From contig DATCDR010000059.1 of NCBI GenBank assembly GCA_036510575.1, positions 1 to 50,376 of the forward strand: 50,376 nucleotides of DNA. The letters are read 5' to 3'. Shown piece by piece: positions 9,555 to 18,909 of this stretch (the stretch's first letter is position 1; every line of letters starts with the position of its first letter). Under the pieces are notes generated by a model. It was given only the letters and a program-made list of their open reading frames with translations, searched no databases and was not told the origin of the DNA. The position numbers and the translations under genes were made by a program. This stretch comes from DATCDR01 sp036510575 (GTDB taxonomy: Bacteria; Actinomycetota; Acidimicrobiia; Acidimicrobiales; Bog-793).

Positions 9555-10502
9555 TCAGACGGGGTAGCCGTTCTCGCTCGAGGGAGTGTCGGGGCTGCCC
9601 GCGACTGTCGGCGCGATCCGGTCGATCTCTGCGATCTCCGCAGCGTTCAGCTGCATGGTCGCTGCATTCGCATTCGACTGCACGTGCTGTGCACTCGCCG
9701 CGCCGGGTAGTACCGCGGCGAGCCCCGGCTCCGCCAGAAGTCGCGCGAGCGCGACGTCGAGGACGGTGCGACCGCGCGCCTCGGCGAATGCGGCAAGTCC
9801 CTCGAGGACGTCGAAGTGCTCGTCGGTGAAGGCGGCCTCTTGTCGGCGCGGATGAGCCGTCGCGAGGCGCGAGCCGGGCTTCAGCTCTTCTCCCCGATGG
9901 AAGTGCCCGGTGAGCAAGCCGTGGTAGATCGGAAAGTAGGCGGTGAACGCCAGGCCGGTCGACGCGCAGTACGGCAGCACATCGAGCTCCATCTTGCGAT
10001 TCAACAGGTTGTAGTCGTTCTGTACCGAGACGAATCCGCTCCGACCGTCACCGACGGCCGCAGCCGCCTCCTCGAGCTGCGCGACGCCGACGTTCGAGCA
10101 GCCGAACTCTCGGATCAGCCCGTCGCGCGCGAGCTCGCTCAGCGCGCCGAGGGTCTCTTCGACGGGGACATCAGCCACGGCGTGGTGCAAGGTGTACAAG
10201 TCGATGTAGTCCACACCGAGGCGCTGCAGACTTGCCTCGGCGTGGGCACGCGCCTCGTCGGGTCGCCCGTCGTACTTTGTCGCGACGACGGCACCGTCAC
10301 GGTGACCCTTCAAGGCTTTGCCGACGACCTCTTCGCTCTGACCCCTGCCATAGCCCTCCGCGGTGTCGAAGTAGGTGATTCCCGCGTCCAAGGCCGCGTG
10401 CACGACCTCGTCGACGAGATCCTGGTCGTAGCCGTTCGCGAAGTTGTTGCAACCGAGGGCGACGACCGAAACCTCGAGCGAACCGATCTTGCGTGTCTCC
10501 AT
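9555..10502 (-). CDS. Aldo/keto reductase
   Basis: This 315-residue cytosolic NADPH-dependent oxidoreductase is a TIM barrel. The catalytic tetrad is visible at Asp46 (YFDTAEGYG), Tyr51, Lys76 (VVATKYD) and His106 (DLYTLHHA). The cofactor part includes EFGCSN and the C-terminal VLPGAAS segment that grips NADPH. An in-frame TTG lies four codons upstream at 10514, but the GGAGGGG ribosome site falls inside that extension. The ATG at 10502 is therefore preferred. It resembles the L-fucose/D-threo-aldose dehydrogenase side of the family. The substrate is unknown, and it is apparently monocistronic. Confidence 0.9.
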   Translation of the reverse strand: METRKIGSLEVSVVALGCNNFANGYDQDLVDEVVHAALDAGITYFDTAEGYGRGQSEEVVGKALKGHRDGAVVATKYDGRPDEARAHAEASLQRLGVDYIDLYTLHHAVADVPVEETLGALSELARDGLIREFGCSNVGVAQLEEAAAAVGDGRSGFVSVQNDYNLLNRKMELDVLPYCASTGLAFTAYFPIYHGLLTGHFHRGEELKPGSRLATAHPRRQEAAFTDEHFDVLEGLAAFAEARGRTVLDVALARLLAEPGLAAVLPGAASAQHVQSNANAATMQLNAAEIAEIDRIAPTVAGSPDTPSSENGYPV

Positions 10503-10593
10503 GGACCCCTCCAACGCGTCAGCGACCCCACCACCTCGGCCGGCGGCCGAGACTGAGATTATCGCGGCGCCAACCGCAGGTTTCCGGGAGCGA

Positions 10594-11045
10594 CTAGCCG
10601 GTGTAGTCCACCGTAAAGCTGGCTGAACTTCCGAAACCGGTAAACGAACCGGTTATGTGCTGCGACCCGGAAACCGCGGATAGCTCGATCCAGACCGGAA
10701 TGGGTTGCCTTGCTCGTTTGGCGGAAGGGGATCGACACGAGATTTCGGGTGGCGTTTCCCGCGAACGCGACGATTCGGAAGAGCGGTGGTCCCTCCCACT
10801 CGAGGGACCGAGGTACGCACTTGGTGGCATGTTGGACGCTCAATGTGACCGTCGTGACCTGTCACGGTTCCACAAAGGCTCGGCAAGATCGTTTGACTCG
10901 ATGAGACGACGATCGTCAATGACGGTGCCGCGTCTGCGCTCGTAGCTGTGAGGTTCAGCCCGCAGAGCGGTAGCACGATAACAGGGAGCATTCGCGTGAT
11001 CCTGCGACCACGGAGCATGTTGCGCACCACGCAATGATGGCCCAC
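10594..11045 (-). pseudogene. Secreted Ig-like protein, remnant in three frames
   Basis: Three consecutive frames give one plausible protein. The first has a signal peptide (MLPVIVLPLCGLNLTATSADA) and the start of a mature chain, SLTIVVSSS. The second, from about 10860 to 10710, gives VTTVTLSVQHATKC and later SIPFRQTSKATHS. The third ends with WIELSAVSGSQHITGSFTGF and FTVDYTG before TAG at 10594. The order signal, Cys-containing beta segment, Gly/Ser-rich final strands matches small exported beta-sandwich proteins of actinobacteria. At least two frameshifts are needed, so it is probably decayed or misread. This is a reconstruction, not a family match. Confidence 0.45.
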
Positions 11046-11190
11046 GTCGGAGCTCGTCTGACGGGTGAAGGCCAGCCGCTCGTGTCGCCGGCATCGCGCG
11101 TTGTGAATGCAGTTCGGGCCGCGAGCACGCTATTTGGCAGTTGGTTCCCGGTACTCACGCCCTCGTCTTCCAGGTGGCGCACCGAGATGA

Positions 11191-13509
11191 TCAAGCCGTG
11201 CCCTGGCTAGCTTGCACTACGACGTTGAGCAATGGGCCGCTCTTCCTCGCAATCAGTCTGGAGGCGGCATCGGCGTCCAGTGGGGCTGCCATGAGGTATC
11301 CCTGGGCCAGATCGCACCCGAGTGTGGCGAGCACATCTCGTTGGTGCTCGCTTTCCACGCCGACTGCGACTGAAGTCAAGCCGAGACTTTTCGCAAGATC
11401 GACGATGGCCTTTACAAAAGCCGAGCTGCCGCCGGCGGCCTCGTCCAAGGACTCGACGAAGGACTTATCGATCTTCAAGATGTCGACGGGAAAGCTGCGC
11501 AGATGACTAAGCGACGAGTAGCCCGTTCCGAAGTTGTCGAGCGCCAGCCGTGCTCCGATGGCACGAAGGCCAATCGCTGTATCCAACACGGCGTCGGATT
11601 GGAGCAGGAGTTCGTTGGCGGAGATCTCAAGGACGAGTTGTCCTGGACGTAGTCCACTGATTGCCAGTGCTGTCTGCACGTCATCGAGGAGATGAGGGTT
11701 CTGCAGCTGCCGACTGGAGATGTTGACGGCCATCGTCGACGACGCGGTGAGCTGTGATCCCCATGCCAAGGCCTGTTCGGCCGCCGTTTCGAGCACCCAT
11801 CTCCCGATCGGCACGATATGCCCACTCTCTTCGGCGAGCGCCAGGAACCGATCAGGCCCGCTCTCGCCGAGCGTCGGATGGCGCCACCGCAGCAGCGCCT
11901 CGAAGCCGACCAACTCCCCGTCGCTAAGTGCAAACTGCGGCTGGTAATTGAGGAACAACTCCGAGTGGCGAAGCGCCTCGCCCAGAGCATTCTTGAGGGC
12001 GAGGTGGTCCATGACCCGATCGCGCATTGCCGGCTCGAACAGTTGGTATCGGTTCTTTCCGGCACTCTTGGCTTCGTACATCGCCGAGTCGGCGTCGCTT
12101 AGCAGTCGCGCCGTGGTGGTAGCAGTAGCCGCAACCGCGAGCCCTACGCTCGCCGAAAGGACGATGTGCCGCTCCTCGATCTCCACCGGCACGGAGAGCG
12201 CGGTCACAATGCGCTCTGCGATGGCGACACCGATGTCGGGGTGCGCCACGTTCTCCATCAGCACTGCGAACTCGTCGCCGCCGAGCCGAGCCACGGTGTC
12301 CCCGGGCCGTACGATCGACGAAAGCCGCGTCGCGACGACACAGAGCACGTCATCGCCGATGCCATGCCCGAGGCTGTCGTTGATGCTCTTGAATCCATCG
12401 AGATCGCAGAAGCAGAGCGCTACGACGCCGCCGATGCGTGGAGCCGCGGCGAGTGCATGATTGACGCGTGCTTGCAGCAGCGCGCGGTTCGCAAGGCCCG
12501 TGAGCGCGTCGTGGAACGCCTGGTATCGCAGGTCCGCCTCCAGCGCGCCCTGTGCGTCAAGGGCCTCCGTCAAACCCCGCGTCTGACCGGCCAACCGCCC
12601 AAATAGCCACCACATTCTTAGGACGACGAGTGAGAAGAGCGTCATGGAGAGTCCAGCGAGCACGCCCACATCGACGGACGTACCGTGCAGTTCCGAAATG
12701 AGGAGGATGGCTGGCGACACAAAGCCCGCGAGGGCAACGACTGGTAGACGCCGTCGGTCAACGGTGCTCGGTGTCGCAGAGATAGCGGTAATTCGCTCCA
12801 TCGAGGGGTGCCATGCAGCGACCGCCAGTAGCACATAGGCGATGAGCCACCCCGAATCGACTGGGTTCCCGGTGGAGTAGCTGCCGTGTTGCGTCAGTAC
12901 GTCGTAGATGAAGTCCGCTACGAGCATCGACAGTAGCGACGCCGCAAGCAGCTTGTGGAACGGCAGTCGCGAAGTGTCGAACATTAGCGCCTGGAGAACG
13001 ACAAAGAGGACGACGATGTCCATCATCGGGTAAGCGATCGTCACGAGCTTGGCGAAGCTGCTCATCGCCGAGGCGCTCGCCTCGCTTCCCATGAGGAAGT
13101 GCCACGACAGCGCGAGCGCGCCGATCGAAATGATCGCCGCATCGGCGTAGTTCTCTCGCGCGAACCCACTGCGGGCTCGAGCGAGGCCCCTCACCCCGGC
13201 GAACACGAAGGGATAGCCCAACAGGTAGAGCGCGTCGGCGACTGACGGGAACGGGACGGCTCGGTGGAGCACGAACTGGTAGATGTCGTACACCCCGTCT
13301 CCGAGGACGAAGCAGAGGTTGCCGGCGGCTAGGAGGTACCAGTAGCGACGACCGGTCGGACGCCGGATCCATACTGCGGCCAGGACGGCGATGATCGAGA
13401 TGAGTCCGATCGCGGAGTAGCCAAGGTCTTTCGGTCCCGCCCCGGGCAAAGCGAAATAGCCGATCACTGCCATGATGCCCGCAACGAGCATCCACTTCCA
13501 CGCCGCCAT
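11191..13509 (-). CDS. Membrane-bound diguanylate cyclase with degenerate EAL domain
   Basis: This 772-residue c-di-GMP protein has about nine to ten membrane helices in residues 1-305, then GGDEF (about 325-490) and EAL (about 505-755). The cyclase looks active: GGDEF is at 410-414 and the inhibitory RxxD site (RPGD) is at 401-404. The EAL half keeps E537 of EAL, N596, K679 and Q736. However, the usual Glu of the LEITE motif is Ala631, the second Asp of DDFGTG is Asn659, and the Glu of AEGVE is Val716. Phosphodiesterase activity is therefore unlikely, and the domain may bind c-di-GMP or regulate the cyclase. ATG start; no operon partner. Confidence 0.92.
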   Translation of the reverse strand: MAAWKWMLVAGIMAVIGYFALPGAGPKDLGYSAIGLISIIAVLAAVWIRRPTGRRYWYLLAAGNLCFVLGDGVYDIYQFVLHRAVPFPSVADALYLLGYPFVFAGVRGLARARSGFARENYADAAIISIGALALSWHFLMGSEASASAMSSFAKLVTIAYPMMDIVVLFVVLQALMFDTSRLPFHKLLAASLLSMLVADFIYDVLTQHGSYSTGNPVDSGWLIAYVLLAVAAWHPSMERITAISATPSTVDRRRLPVVALAGFVSPAILLISELHGTSVDVGVLAGLSMTLFSLVVLRMWWLFGRLAGQTRGLTEALDAQGALEADLRYQAFHDALTGLANRALLQARVNHALAAAPRIGGVVALCFCDLDGFKSINDSLGHGIGDDVLCVVATRLSSIVRPGDTVARLGGDEFAVLMENVAHPDIGVAIAERIVTALSVPVEIEERHIVLSASVGLAVAATATTTARLLSDADSAMYEAKSAGKNRYQLFEPAMRDRVMDHLALKNALGEALRHSELFLNYQPQFALSDGELVGFEALLRWRHPTLGESGPDRFLALAEESGHIVPIGRWVLETAAEQALAWGSQLTASSTMAVNISSRQLQNPHLLDDVQTALAISGLRPGQLVLEISANELLLQSDAVLDTAIGLRAIGARLALDNFGTGYSSLSHLRSFPVDILKIDKSFVESLDEAAGGSSAFVKAIVDLAKSLGLTSVAVGVESEHQRDVLATLGCDLAQGYLMAAPLDADAASRLIARKSGPLLNVVVQASQGTA

Positions 13510-13721
13510 ACCGTTATATGACGACGCTTTGGCCGAGTTTGTTTAGGTGAGGCGACGAGGGTGCATCGCGACATAGCGCTCCCCGCTGACGTCGGCTGTC
13601 GTCTTTTAACTTCGGAACTGAGCAACGACGAGATCGTTGCGACCTAATGAGTTTGGGCGCGTGCAGCCACAACAAGACGGAAAGTCCGTCAGGCCGGCCC
13701 GAGCCTGGGGATTAGCCGACG

Positions 13722-14138
13722 TCAGTGAAGTCGTACGGAGCCGTCCCTTTGCAGCTGCCATCCTGGATTGTGTGCCACCTCCCAGGGATGGCCGTCGGGA
13801 TCGATGAACACGCCGGAGTAGCCACCCCAGAACGTGGCGGCACCGCCGCGAGCAATCGTCGCCCCTGCTTCCTTCGCTTCGGCAAGGACCGCGTCGACCG
13901 CGCCCGGACTTGATGCGTTGTAAGCAAGTGTGACGCCACCCCAGCCACCTTTATCGACCACACCGCTGTCATCGCGGAGGAGATCCCGTCGCCAGAGAGC
14001 GACGATCATCGCTCCTGCCTGGAAGAACACGACCTCACCGTCGGGAGACTCCCCCGACCACCCGAGAGCTTCGTAGAAACTGCGAGCGCGACTGAGGTCA
14101 CGCACTCCCAGGGTCGCGAGCGAAAGGCGTTGGTCCAC
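13722..14138 (-). CDS. VOC (glyoxalase/bleomycin-resistance) family protein
   Basis: This 138-residue single-copy VOC protein has two beta-alpha-beta-beta-beta modules. Module 1 starts LATLGVRDLSRARSFYEALG. Module 2 ends YSGVFIDPDGHPWEVAHNPG, with the conserved DPDGHPWE turn carrying the metal-site Glu. It closely resembles uncharacterised glyoxalase-like proteins of about 135 residues in actinobacteria. These may be dioxygenases, isomerases or metal-free binding proteins, so no substrate is proposed. It stands alone on the minus strand. Confidence 0.88.
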   Translation of the reverse strand: MDQRLSLATLGVRDLSRARSFYEALGWSGESPDGEVVFFQAGAMIVALWRRDLLRDDSGVVDKGGWGGVTLAYNASSPGAVDAVLAEAKEAGATIARGGAATFWGGYSGVFIDPDGHPWEVAHNPGWQLQRDGSVRLH

Positions 14139-14523
14139 CTGTGAAGCATGCCAGGTGAAGTTGTGACCGAACAGGCGCAGGGACGCCGCTCATCGTGATC
14201 TCGAACTAGCCGACGTCTAGGTACTCGAAGACGGGCCGGGCCGTCCCTAGCGGGGGGACTCGCCGCTGCGCCGTCGGTGTTGATGACGAGCCGTCGCCCA
14301 CTCGACGAGCGCCCTGGCATCGCGCCGTCCCGGTCCAGATGGACCCTGGGGATTAGCAAGTACGGCGAACTCGAGAAGCCGAAGGGCGCCGCCCGCGATG
14401 CGGACGACGCCCTTGTGGCGGCGACTCTTGCACCGCAACGCTTAATTATCCGGGTGTTGAATAGCCTCCAACTCGATGAATCGGGCCTGGGCGAGACAAC
14501 CGTCGGAGTGCTCGGTTGAAGCG
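14139..14523. other. Intergenic region, no gene supported
   Basis: Short open frames on both strands lack ribosome sites and recognisable motifs. On the minus strand, LEFAVLANPQG (about 14340-14390) faintly recalls the second half of a VOC domain, and the bases near 14210-14260 weakly resemble the 3' end of the neighbouring VOC gene. A decayed duplicate is possible but not shown. Confidence 0.35.
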
Positions 14524-15270
14524 TTAGTGCCTGTGGCCAAAGCCACGGAAGTGGTTCGGACCACCGCGGTTCGGTACGGAGAAGCCGAAGTCCGAGGAGT
14601 GATCAAACCCCTGGTGTCCAGTGCCCACGCCGAGATAGAGCGCGAGCAGCGAGCCATCTGGTTGTGGGAGGCCGAAGGCTTCGACGGCGGCACCTGCGAT
14701 GACGCTCGCCAAGGTCACCATTCCGCCGTGCGTAAAGACCACCGTCTGGGGATTCACATCGATGGTCTTTAGCGTTGTGGACTGTCCAAGCGTGACCACC
14801 ACCGTCGAGGACGTGGCGGTCTGGACGATGCCTCCGATGACCGACAGCTCGATTCGAACCGACACCGCGTCCAAGCTTGTGTGGTTCGCGTCCACCGTCC
14901 CGCTCACTTGGATCATCGAGCCGACCGCGAGGTCGGTGGACGACGGGGGAGGTGTCATTTTCATCGGGCCTTCTGAGTACGTGGTCGTCGAACCGAGGAC
15001 GATCGTTCGCCAGAATCCGCTGTCATCTTGAATGACGACGGAGCCGGCGCCCATCGAGACGACACTGCCGAAGAGCTCCACGTTCGACGAACCTGGTTCG
15101 CCGCCGTGGTGAGCGACAGAGGTCTTCGCGTGGAGACCGGGGTGCGCCATCGACGAGGCTAGAGCGGCCGAGGGCAACGCAAGGCAGAGCGCCAATCCGA
15201 CTACGGCCGCGGGTAGAAGACGGTGACGCTGTACGGCGCGCCTTCCCAGTTCGTGTCTCGAAATCATCAT
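14524..15270 (-). CDS. Secreted DUF5666-like repeat protein
   Basis: This exported protein of about 248 residues starts at the paired ATG codons 15265-15270, behind AAAGGAG. The longer frame to 15399 lacks a ribosome site. A signal peptide with a basic head (residues 4-17) and hydrophobic core (AAVVGLALCLALPSAALAS) ends near residue 31. Two related beta-rich units follow. The first runs from VELFGSVVSMGAGSVVIQDD to VGSMIQVSGTVD, and the second from ELSVIGGIVQTATSSTVVVT to the VEAFGLPQPDGSL region. Both follow the G-x-V, strand, threshold-V-x-V-x-G pattern of DUF5666. The tail is Gly/His/Phe-rich (residues 221-248), which might bind metal. Confidence 0.78.
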   Translation of the reverse strand: MMISRHELGRRAVQRHRLLPAAVVGLALCLALPSAALASSMAHPGLHAKTSVAHHGGEPGSSNVELFGSVVSMGAGSVVIQDDSGFWRTIVLGSTTTYSEGPMKMTPPPSSTDLAVGSMIQVSGTVDANHTSLDAVSVRIELSVIGGIVQTATSSTVVVTLGQSTTLKTIDVNPQTVVFTHGGMVTLASVIAGAAVEAFGLPQPDGSLLALYLGVGTGHQGFDHSSDFGFSVPNRGGPNHFRGFGHRH

Positions 15271-15596
15271 CAACTGCTCCTTTGCGGTAACGAGCACGGG
15301 TCGAGGACTCACGGGCTGAGATGACCAAAGTGCGGTCCCCGCGTGCGAGTCGACTCGCGCTTCTGCGATCCCTAACGGCAGAAAAAGACGACGATTCAAG
15401 CGACTGCAGGCTGACCGCAGATGCGCACGTCATCCCGATCCGAATCGGTCTCGGTGCTCGCCCAGGACTTATTGGTGAAGCCGCGGGTGCTTGAGCCTTC
15501 CCGTGAGCTGACCTCGAGGCAATGAGATGTTTGCTGTGCAGGTGCCCGTCTGATAAACAATCGCCAATCGCCATATTGCACAGGATCGGCTGATCC

Positions 15597-16073
15597 TCAA
15601 CGACGGGCGATGTGGCAGGACCAAGTGGGCAAGGCTCGTTCGAGCTCAACGTCGATGGGATTGCCGGCCACGCCGAGAGTAAGAGGAGGGCCGTGGAGAT
15701 CATCGGGCGGAGTGAGCGGAACGTCGATCGCGTCAATTGGGAGGACGACTACCTCGATGTTGAGTCGATCCTGAAGCTCGTCGCACGCCTTGAGGAGACG
15801 GCCGTTGGAGAGCAGTTCCTCTTCCGAGAGGTGGAACTCGACTGCGTTTTTCGTCAAGCCGACGGCGATCTCAATGCCGCGAAGCGCTCGGGCAACGCCG
15901 GACGAATCGTTCGTGCGAGCCGCGTCCGCGCGCTGGTGTTCGAGGCACACGATCTCGTAGGGCTTCAGGCTCTCGATGTGGCGACCAAGAAGCTGCATGA
16001 CCTACTCGACCTGGTGATGGGCGTGGAGAACCTCGACGCGCTCGCCGAGGCAGAAGAGCAGCCGACGCAGTAG
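15597..16073. other. Ambiguous sense/antisense open frames
   Basis: Two open frames face each other in exact codon register: 15612-16073 on plus (153 aa, acidic) and 15597-15998 on minus (133 aa). First- and third-position GC on the plus frame are about equal (roughly 75% each by my count), so codon bias does not choose a strand. Neither has a good ribosome site or a motif I recognise. One may be a real small gene. The bases 15271-15596 before it show no gene. Confidence 0.3.
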
Positions 16074-16167
16074 CCGACTGCTGAGCAACACCGCCTCGAG
16101 CGCTTCGCCGGGTCGCAGATTGTTCGCAACTGACAATTCACAACGGATTTAGGAAGAGGGGACCACA

Positions 16168-17478
16168 ATGCTGTCTGTTGAAGAGAACGAAATGCTCACC
16201 CGTGTCGGGGCGGGAACGCCGATGGGCGAGCTCTTTAGGCGATTCTGGCTCCCGGCTCTCACCAGCTCGGAGATAGCGGAGAAGGACGAGGCACCAGTCC
16301 GCCTCCGCCTCCTTGGCGAGGACCTGGTCGCGTTCCGGGACTCCGACGGCAAGGTAGGGATTCTCGGCGCACGTTGCCCTCACAAGCTCGCGCCGCTGTT
16401 CTTTGGTCGTAATGAGGAGTGCGGCCTTCGCTGCGTGTATCACGGTTGGAAGTTTGACGTCGACGGCAACTGTCTCGATATGCCGAACGAGGTACCTGAG
16501 CGTCAATTCAAAGAGCGCATCACCCAGCTCAGCTACCCGACCAAGGAGCGGGGTGGGGTTGTCTGGACCTACATGGGCCCGATCGAAAAGCAGCCGCCAG
16601 AGCTTCCTCAGCTCGAGTGGGTGCGTGCGCCGGAGGGCTATCAGCACGTGACGAAGTGGCTGCAGCGGACGAACTGGGCCCAAGGTATGGAGGGCGAGAT
16701 CGACAGTGCGCACATCTCCTTCCTGCACTCCTCCAAGGTGCCCTTCAGTGGTCTTACCAACGCTCCATCGCAAGACCCGGCTCGCGTAGCTGCACTCGCG
16801 GATGGCCACCCGATGCTCACGCTAGAAGAGACGCCGTACGGGTTCACCTATGGCAGCCGCCGCACAGCCGCGGATCAGTACTACTGGCGCGTGACTCGAT
16901 GGCTCTACCCCTTCTACAGTCTCATTCCAGGTGGGCAGAACGGCGTGAGCGGTCGCTGCTGGGTGCCGATCGACGACGAGCACACCTTTACCTTCGGCTA
17001 CCAGTGTCGAGACGACACCCCCTACGGCGAGGACGACCTAGCCCGCATCAACTCGGGCGGCTTCTTCCCGCCGCGTATTGAGCGTGGGAGGTTCACCTTG
17101 CCCGATGGCTACGTGATCGATGCCTGGCTGCCCGTCGCCAACCAGGAGAACGATTTTCTGATCGATCGCCAGATGCAACGGGACGTGAATTTCACCGGCA
17201 TCTGGGGGATCAACGAGCAAGACCGCGCTCTGCAGGAGGGTATGTACCCGATCGTCGATCGGAGCAAGGAGCACCTGGGCACCACCGACGTTGCTGCGGT
17301 ATCGGCCCGCAGGCTGCTGCTCAAGATGGCCCGTGACTTGCAAAGTGGCATCGAGCCGGCGATCGTTAACGACGCGGACGCCTACCGTGTCCGTGCAATT
17401 GACGTGGTGGCCGACGACGCCGAATTCGGAGCCTTGCTCGCCAACTTCGACGACGCGCTCGGCGTGGCAAGGTTCTAG
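16168..17478 (+). CDS. Rieske non-haem iron oxygenase, phthalate-dioxygenase-like alpha subunit
   Basis: This 436-residue terminal oxygenase has a Rieske [2Fe-2S] site at C70, H72, C89 and H92 (CPH and CVYHGW). The mononuclear iron motif is EGEIDSAHISFLHS, giving D179 as electron bridge and H182 and H187 as ligands. This spacing belongs to the phthalate 4,5-dioxygenase/O-demethylase branch, which uses a separate reductase. No reductase or ferredoxin gene is in the window. ATG start after AGAGGGG. A weak inverted repeat ATTGT/ACAAT at 16119-16137 may be a regulator site. The Gfo/Idh/MocA dehydrogenase follows 29 bases later, probably in one transcript. Confidence 0.9.
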   Translation: MLSVEENEMLTRVGAGTPMGELFRRFWLPALTSSEIAEKDEAPVRLRLLGEDLVAFRDSDGKVGILGARCPHKLAPLFFGRNEECGLRCVYHGWKFDVDGNCLDMPNEVPERQFKERITQLSYPTKERGGVVWTYMGPIEKQPPELPQLEWVRAPEGYQHVTKWLQRTNWAQGMEGEIDSAHISFLHSSKVPFSGLTNAPSQDPARVAALADGHPMLTLEETPYGFTYGSRRTAADQYYWRVTRWLYPFYSLIPGGQNGVSGRCWVPIDDEHTFTFGYQCRDDTPYGEDDLARINSGGFFPPRIERGRFTLPDGYVIDAWLPVANQENDFLIDRQMQRDVNFTGIWGINEQDRALQEGMYPIVDRSKEHLGTTDVAAVSARRLLLKMARDLQSGIEPAIVNDADAYRVRAIDVVADDAEFGALLANFDDALGVARF

Positions 17479-17507
17479 ATCATGGCCCGCTTCGGTAGAA
17501 GGCAGAT

Positions 17508-18782
17508 TTGCGATCTTCGTGTCCAGTGCGTCCTTTCTTGACGGCGCCCGACGGGGAGTCCCGTGCCCACGCGCGACCGCGGGGGGAAGTAGCGGACGAA
17601 CAGGCCACGATCCGAGTCGGTGTTGCAGGCCTCGGCATGGCCGGTGGCGGCATCTTGTCCTCTCTCCGCAAGCTCGACGGTATCGAGATCGTCGCGGCGG
17701 GTGACCCACGGGGGGAGGCCCGTGACGCCTTCGAGGAGCAGTTCGGCGGCCGGGCGTATGACGAACTCGACGCGCTCTGCGGGGACGACGAGGTCGACGC
17801 GATCTGGATCGCGACACCGACGCAGTTCCACGCCGCGCAAGCGCAGAGGGCTGCAGAGCACGGCAAGCACATCGTTGTCGAGAAGCCCTTCGCAGCCTCG
17901 CTCGCGGAATGTCAGTCAATGATCGACGCGGCGAAGCGCTATGGCGTGGCGCTTATCTCCGGTGGAGCCCGAAGCTTCGATCCAGCGTTCGTCGCCATGC
18001 GGCGGTTGATCGAGTCGGGCAGGCTCGGACGTCTCGGCGCGCTGAACACCTGGTCCCTGACCGGCTGGATCATCCGGCCGCGCGAGCCCTACGAGGTCGA
18101 CGTCGCCCAAGGCGGGGGAACCGTATTCAACCAGGCGCCGCATCCGATCGACGTGCTGCGCCTCCTTGGGGGCGGTATGGTCCGAAGTGTCCGCGGAACC
18201 ACGGCGTCATGGATGGCGGAGCGTCCGTGTCCTGGCTACTTCACTGCCTACCTTGAATTTGAAGACGGGACTCCGGCAACGCTCACCTACAACGGACACG
18301 GCTACATGCAGGGTTGGGAGCTCCTGCCGTGGGGCGAGACTCCCGGCCGGAGAGACCAAGCCGATCGGGCGAATGCGTATCGTCGTCGCCTAAAGGCCGG
18401 GCCGTTCGATGAGCGAGAGTCTCGCGACACGCTGCGTTTTGGTGGATACGACGAACGCTCTCCTCTTGGGGGCGGTACTGATTGGGTACCACTAGACGCC
18501 GGGCTGGTCGTCGTCTCGCTCGAGAGAGGTGAGATCCGCCAGAGTGCCCAGGGACTTTATGTTTACGACGACGACGGCCGCCACGATGAGCCAATCGATC
18601 ACGGTGGTGGAGCGAGGCTGAATGAGGTCCGCGAGCTTCGGAGCGCGATCGCCGGCGAACCCGCTTTGCACGATGGTCAGTGGGGAATGGCGACGATGGA
18701 GGTTGTGCTGGCCCTAATGGAATCCTCTAGATCACGAAAGGAAATCCATCTCGAACACCAGGTCTCGGTGTCTGGCCATTGA
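17508..18782 (+). CDS. Gfo/Idh/MocA family dehydrogenase
   Basis: This NAD(P)-dependent dehydrogenase has about 424 residues. The Rossmann motif GVAGLGMAGG is near residues 38-47, the catalytic-lysine motif EKP is at 125-127, and the C-terminal half is the usual beta-sheet oxidoreductase domain. TTG at 17508 is used as start because AGAAGG lies six bases before it; no ATG or GTG fits better before the Rossmann fold. A dehydrogenase of this family oxidises cis-dihydrodiols in the phthalate 4,5-dioxygenase pathway, so together with the upstream Rieske enzyme a two-step ring or ether oxidation is a fair inference. Sugar or hydroxy-acid oxidation is the alternative. Confidence 0.88.
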   Translation: MRSSCPVRPFLTAPDGESRAHARPRGEVADEQATIRVGVAGLGMAGGGILSSLRKLDGIEIVAAGDPRGEARDAFEEQFGGRAYDELDALCGDDEVDAIWIATPTQFHAAQAQRAAEHGKHIVVEKPFAASLAECQSMIDAAKRYGVALISGGARSFDPAFVAMRRLIESGRLGRLGALNTWSLTGWIIRPREPYEVDVAQGGGTVFNQAPHPIDVLRLLGGGMVRSVRGTTASWMAERPCPGYFTAYLEFEDGTPATLTYNGHGYMQGWELLPWGETPGRRDQADRANAYRRRLKAGPFDERESRDTLRFGGYDERSPLGGGTDWVPLDAGLVVVSLERGEIRQSAQGLYVYDDDGRHDEPIDHGGGARLNEVRELRSAIAGEPALHDGQWGMATMEVVLALMESSRSRKEIHLEHQVSVSGH

Positions 18783-18909
18783 CCCCCCAGGGAGGTACTC
18801 GTTGGTCTGCTCTAGCTACTGCGCTCACTACGATGAGCGCCATGGTGGTTGAAGGCGGTCGTCAATCCTCGGTGATCGAGCAGCACCGATTCAGCCGACG
18901 GAGCAGTGA

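Noticed and set aside
14247..14438. Small gene or VOC remnant on the minus strand
   Set aside because: Only a short VOC-like phrase is seen; there is no ribosome site and no continuous domain.
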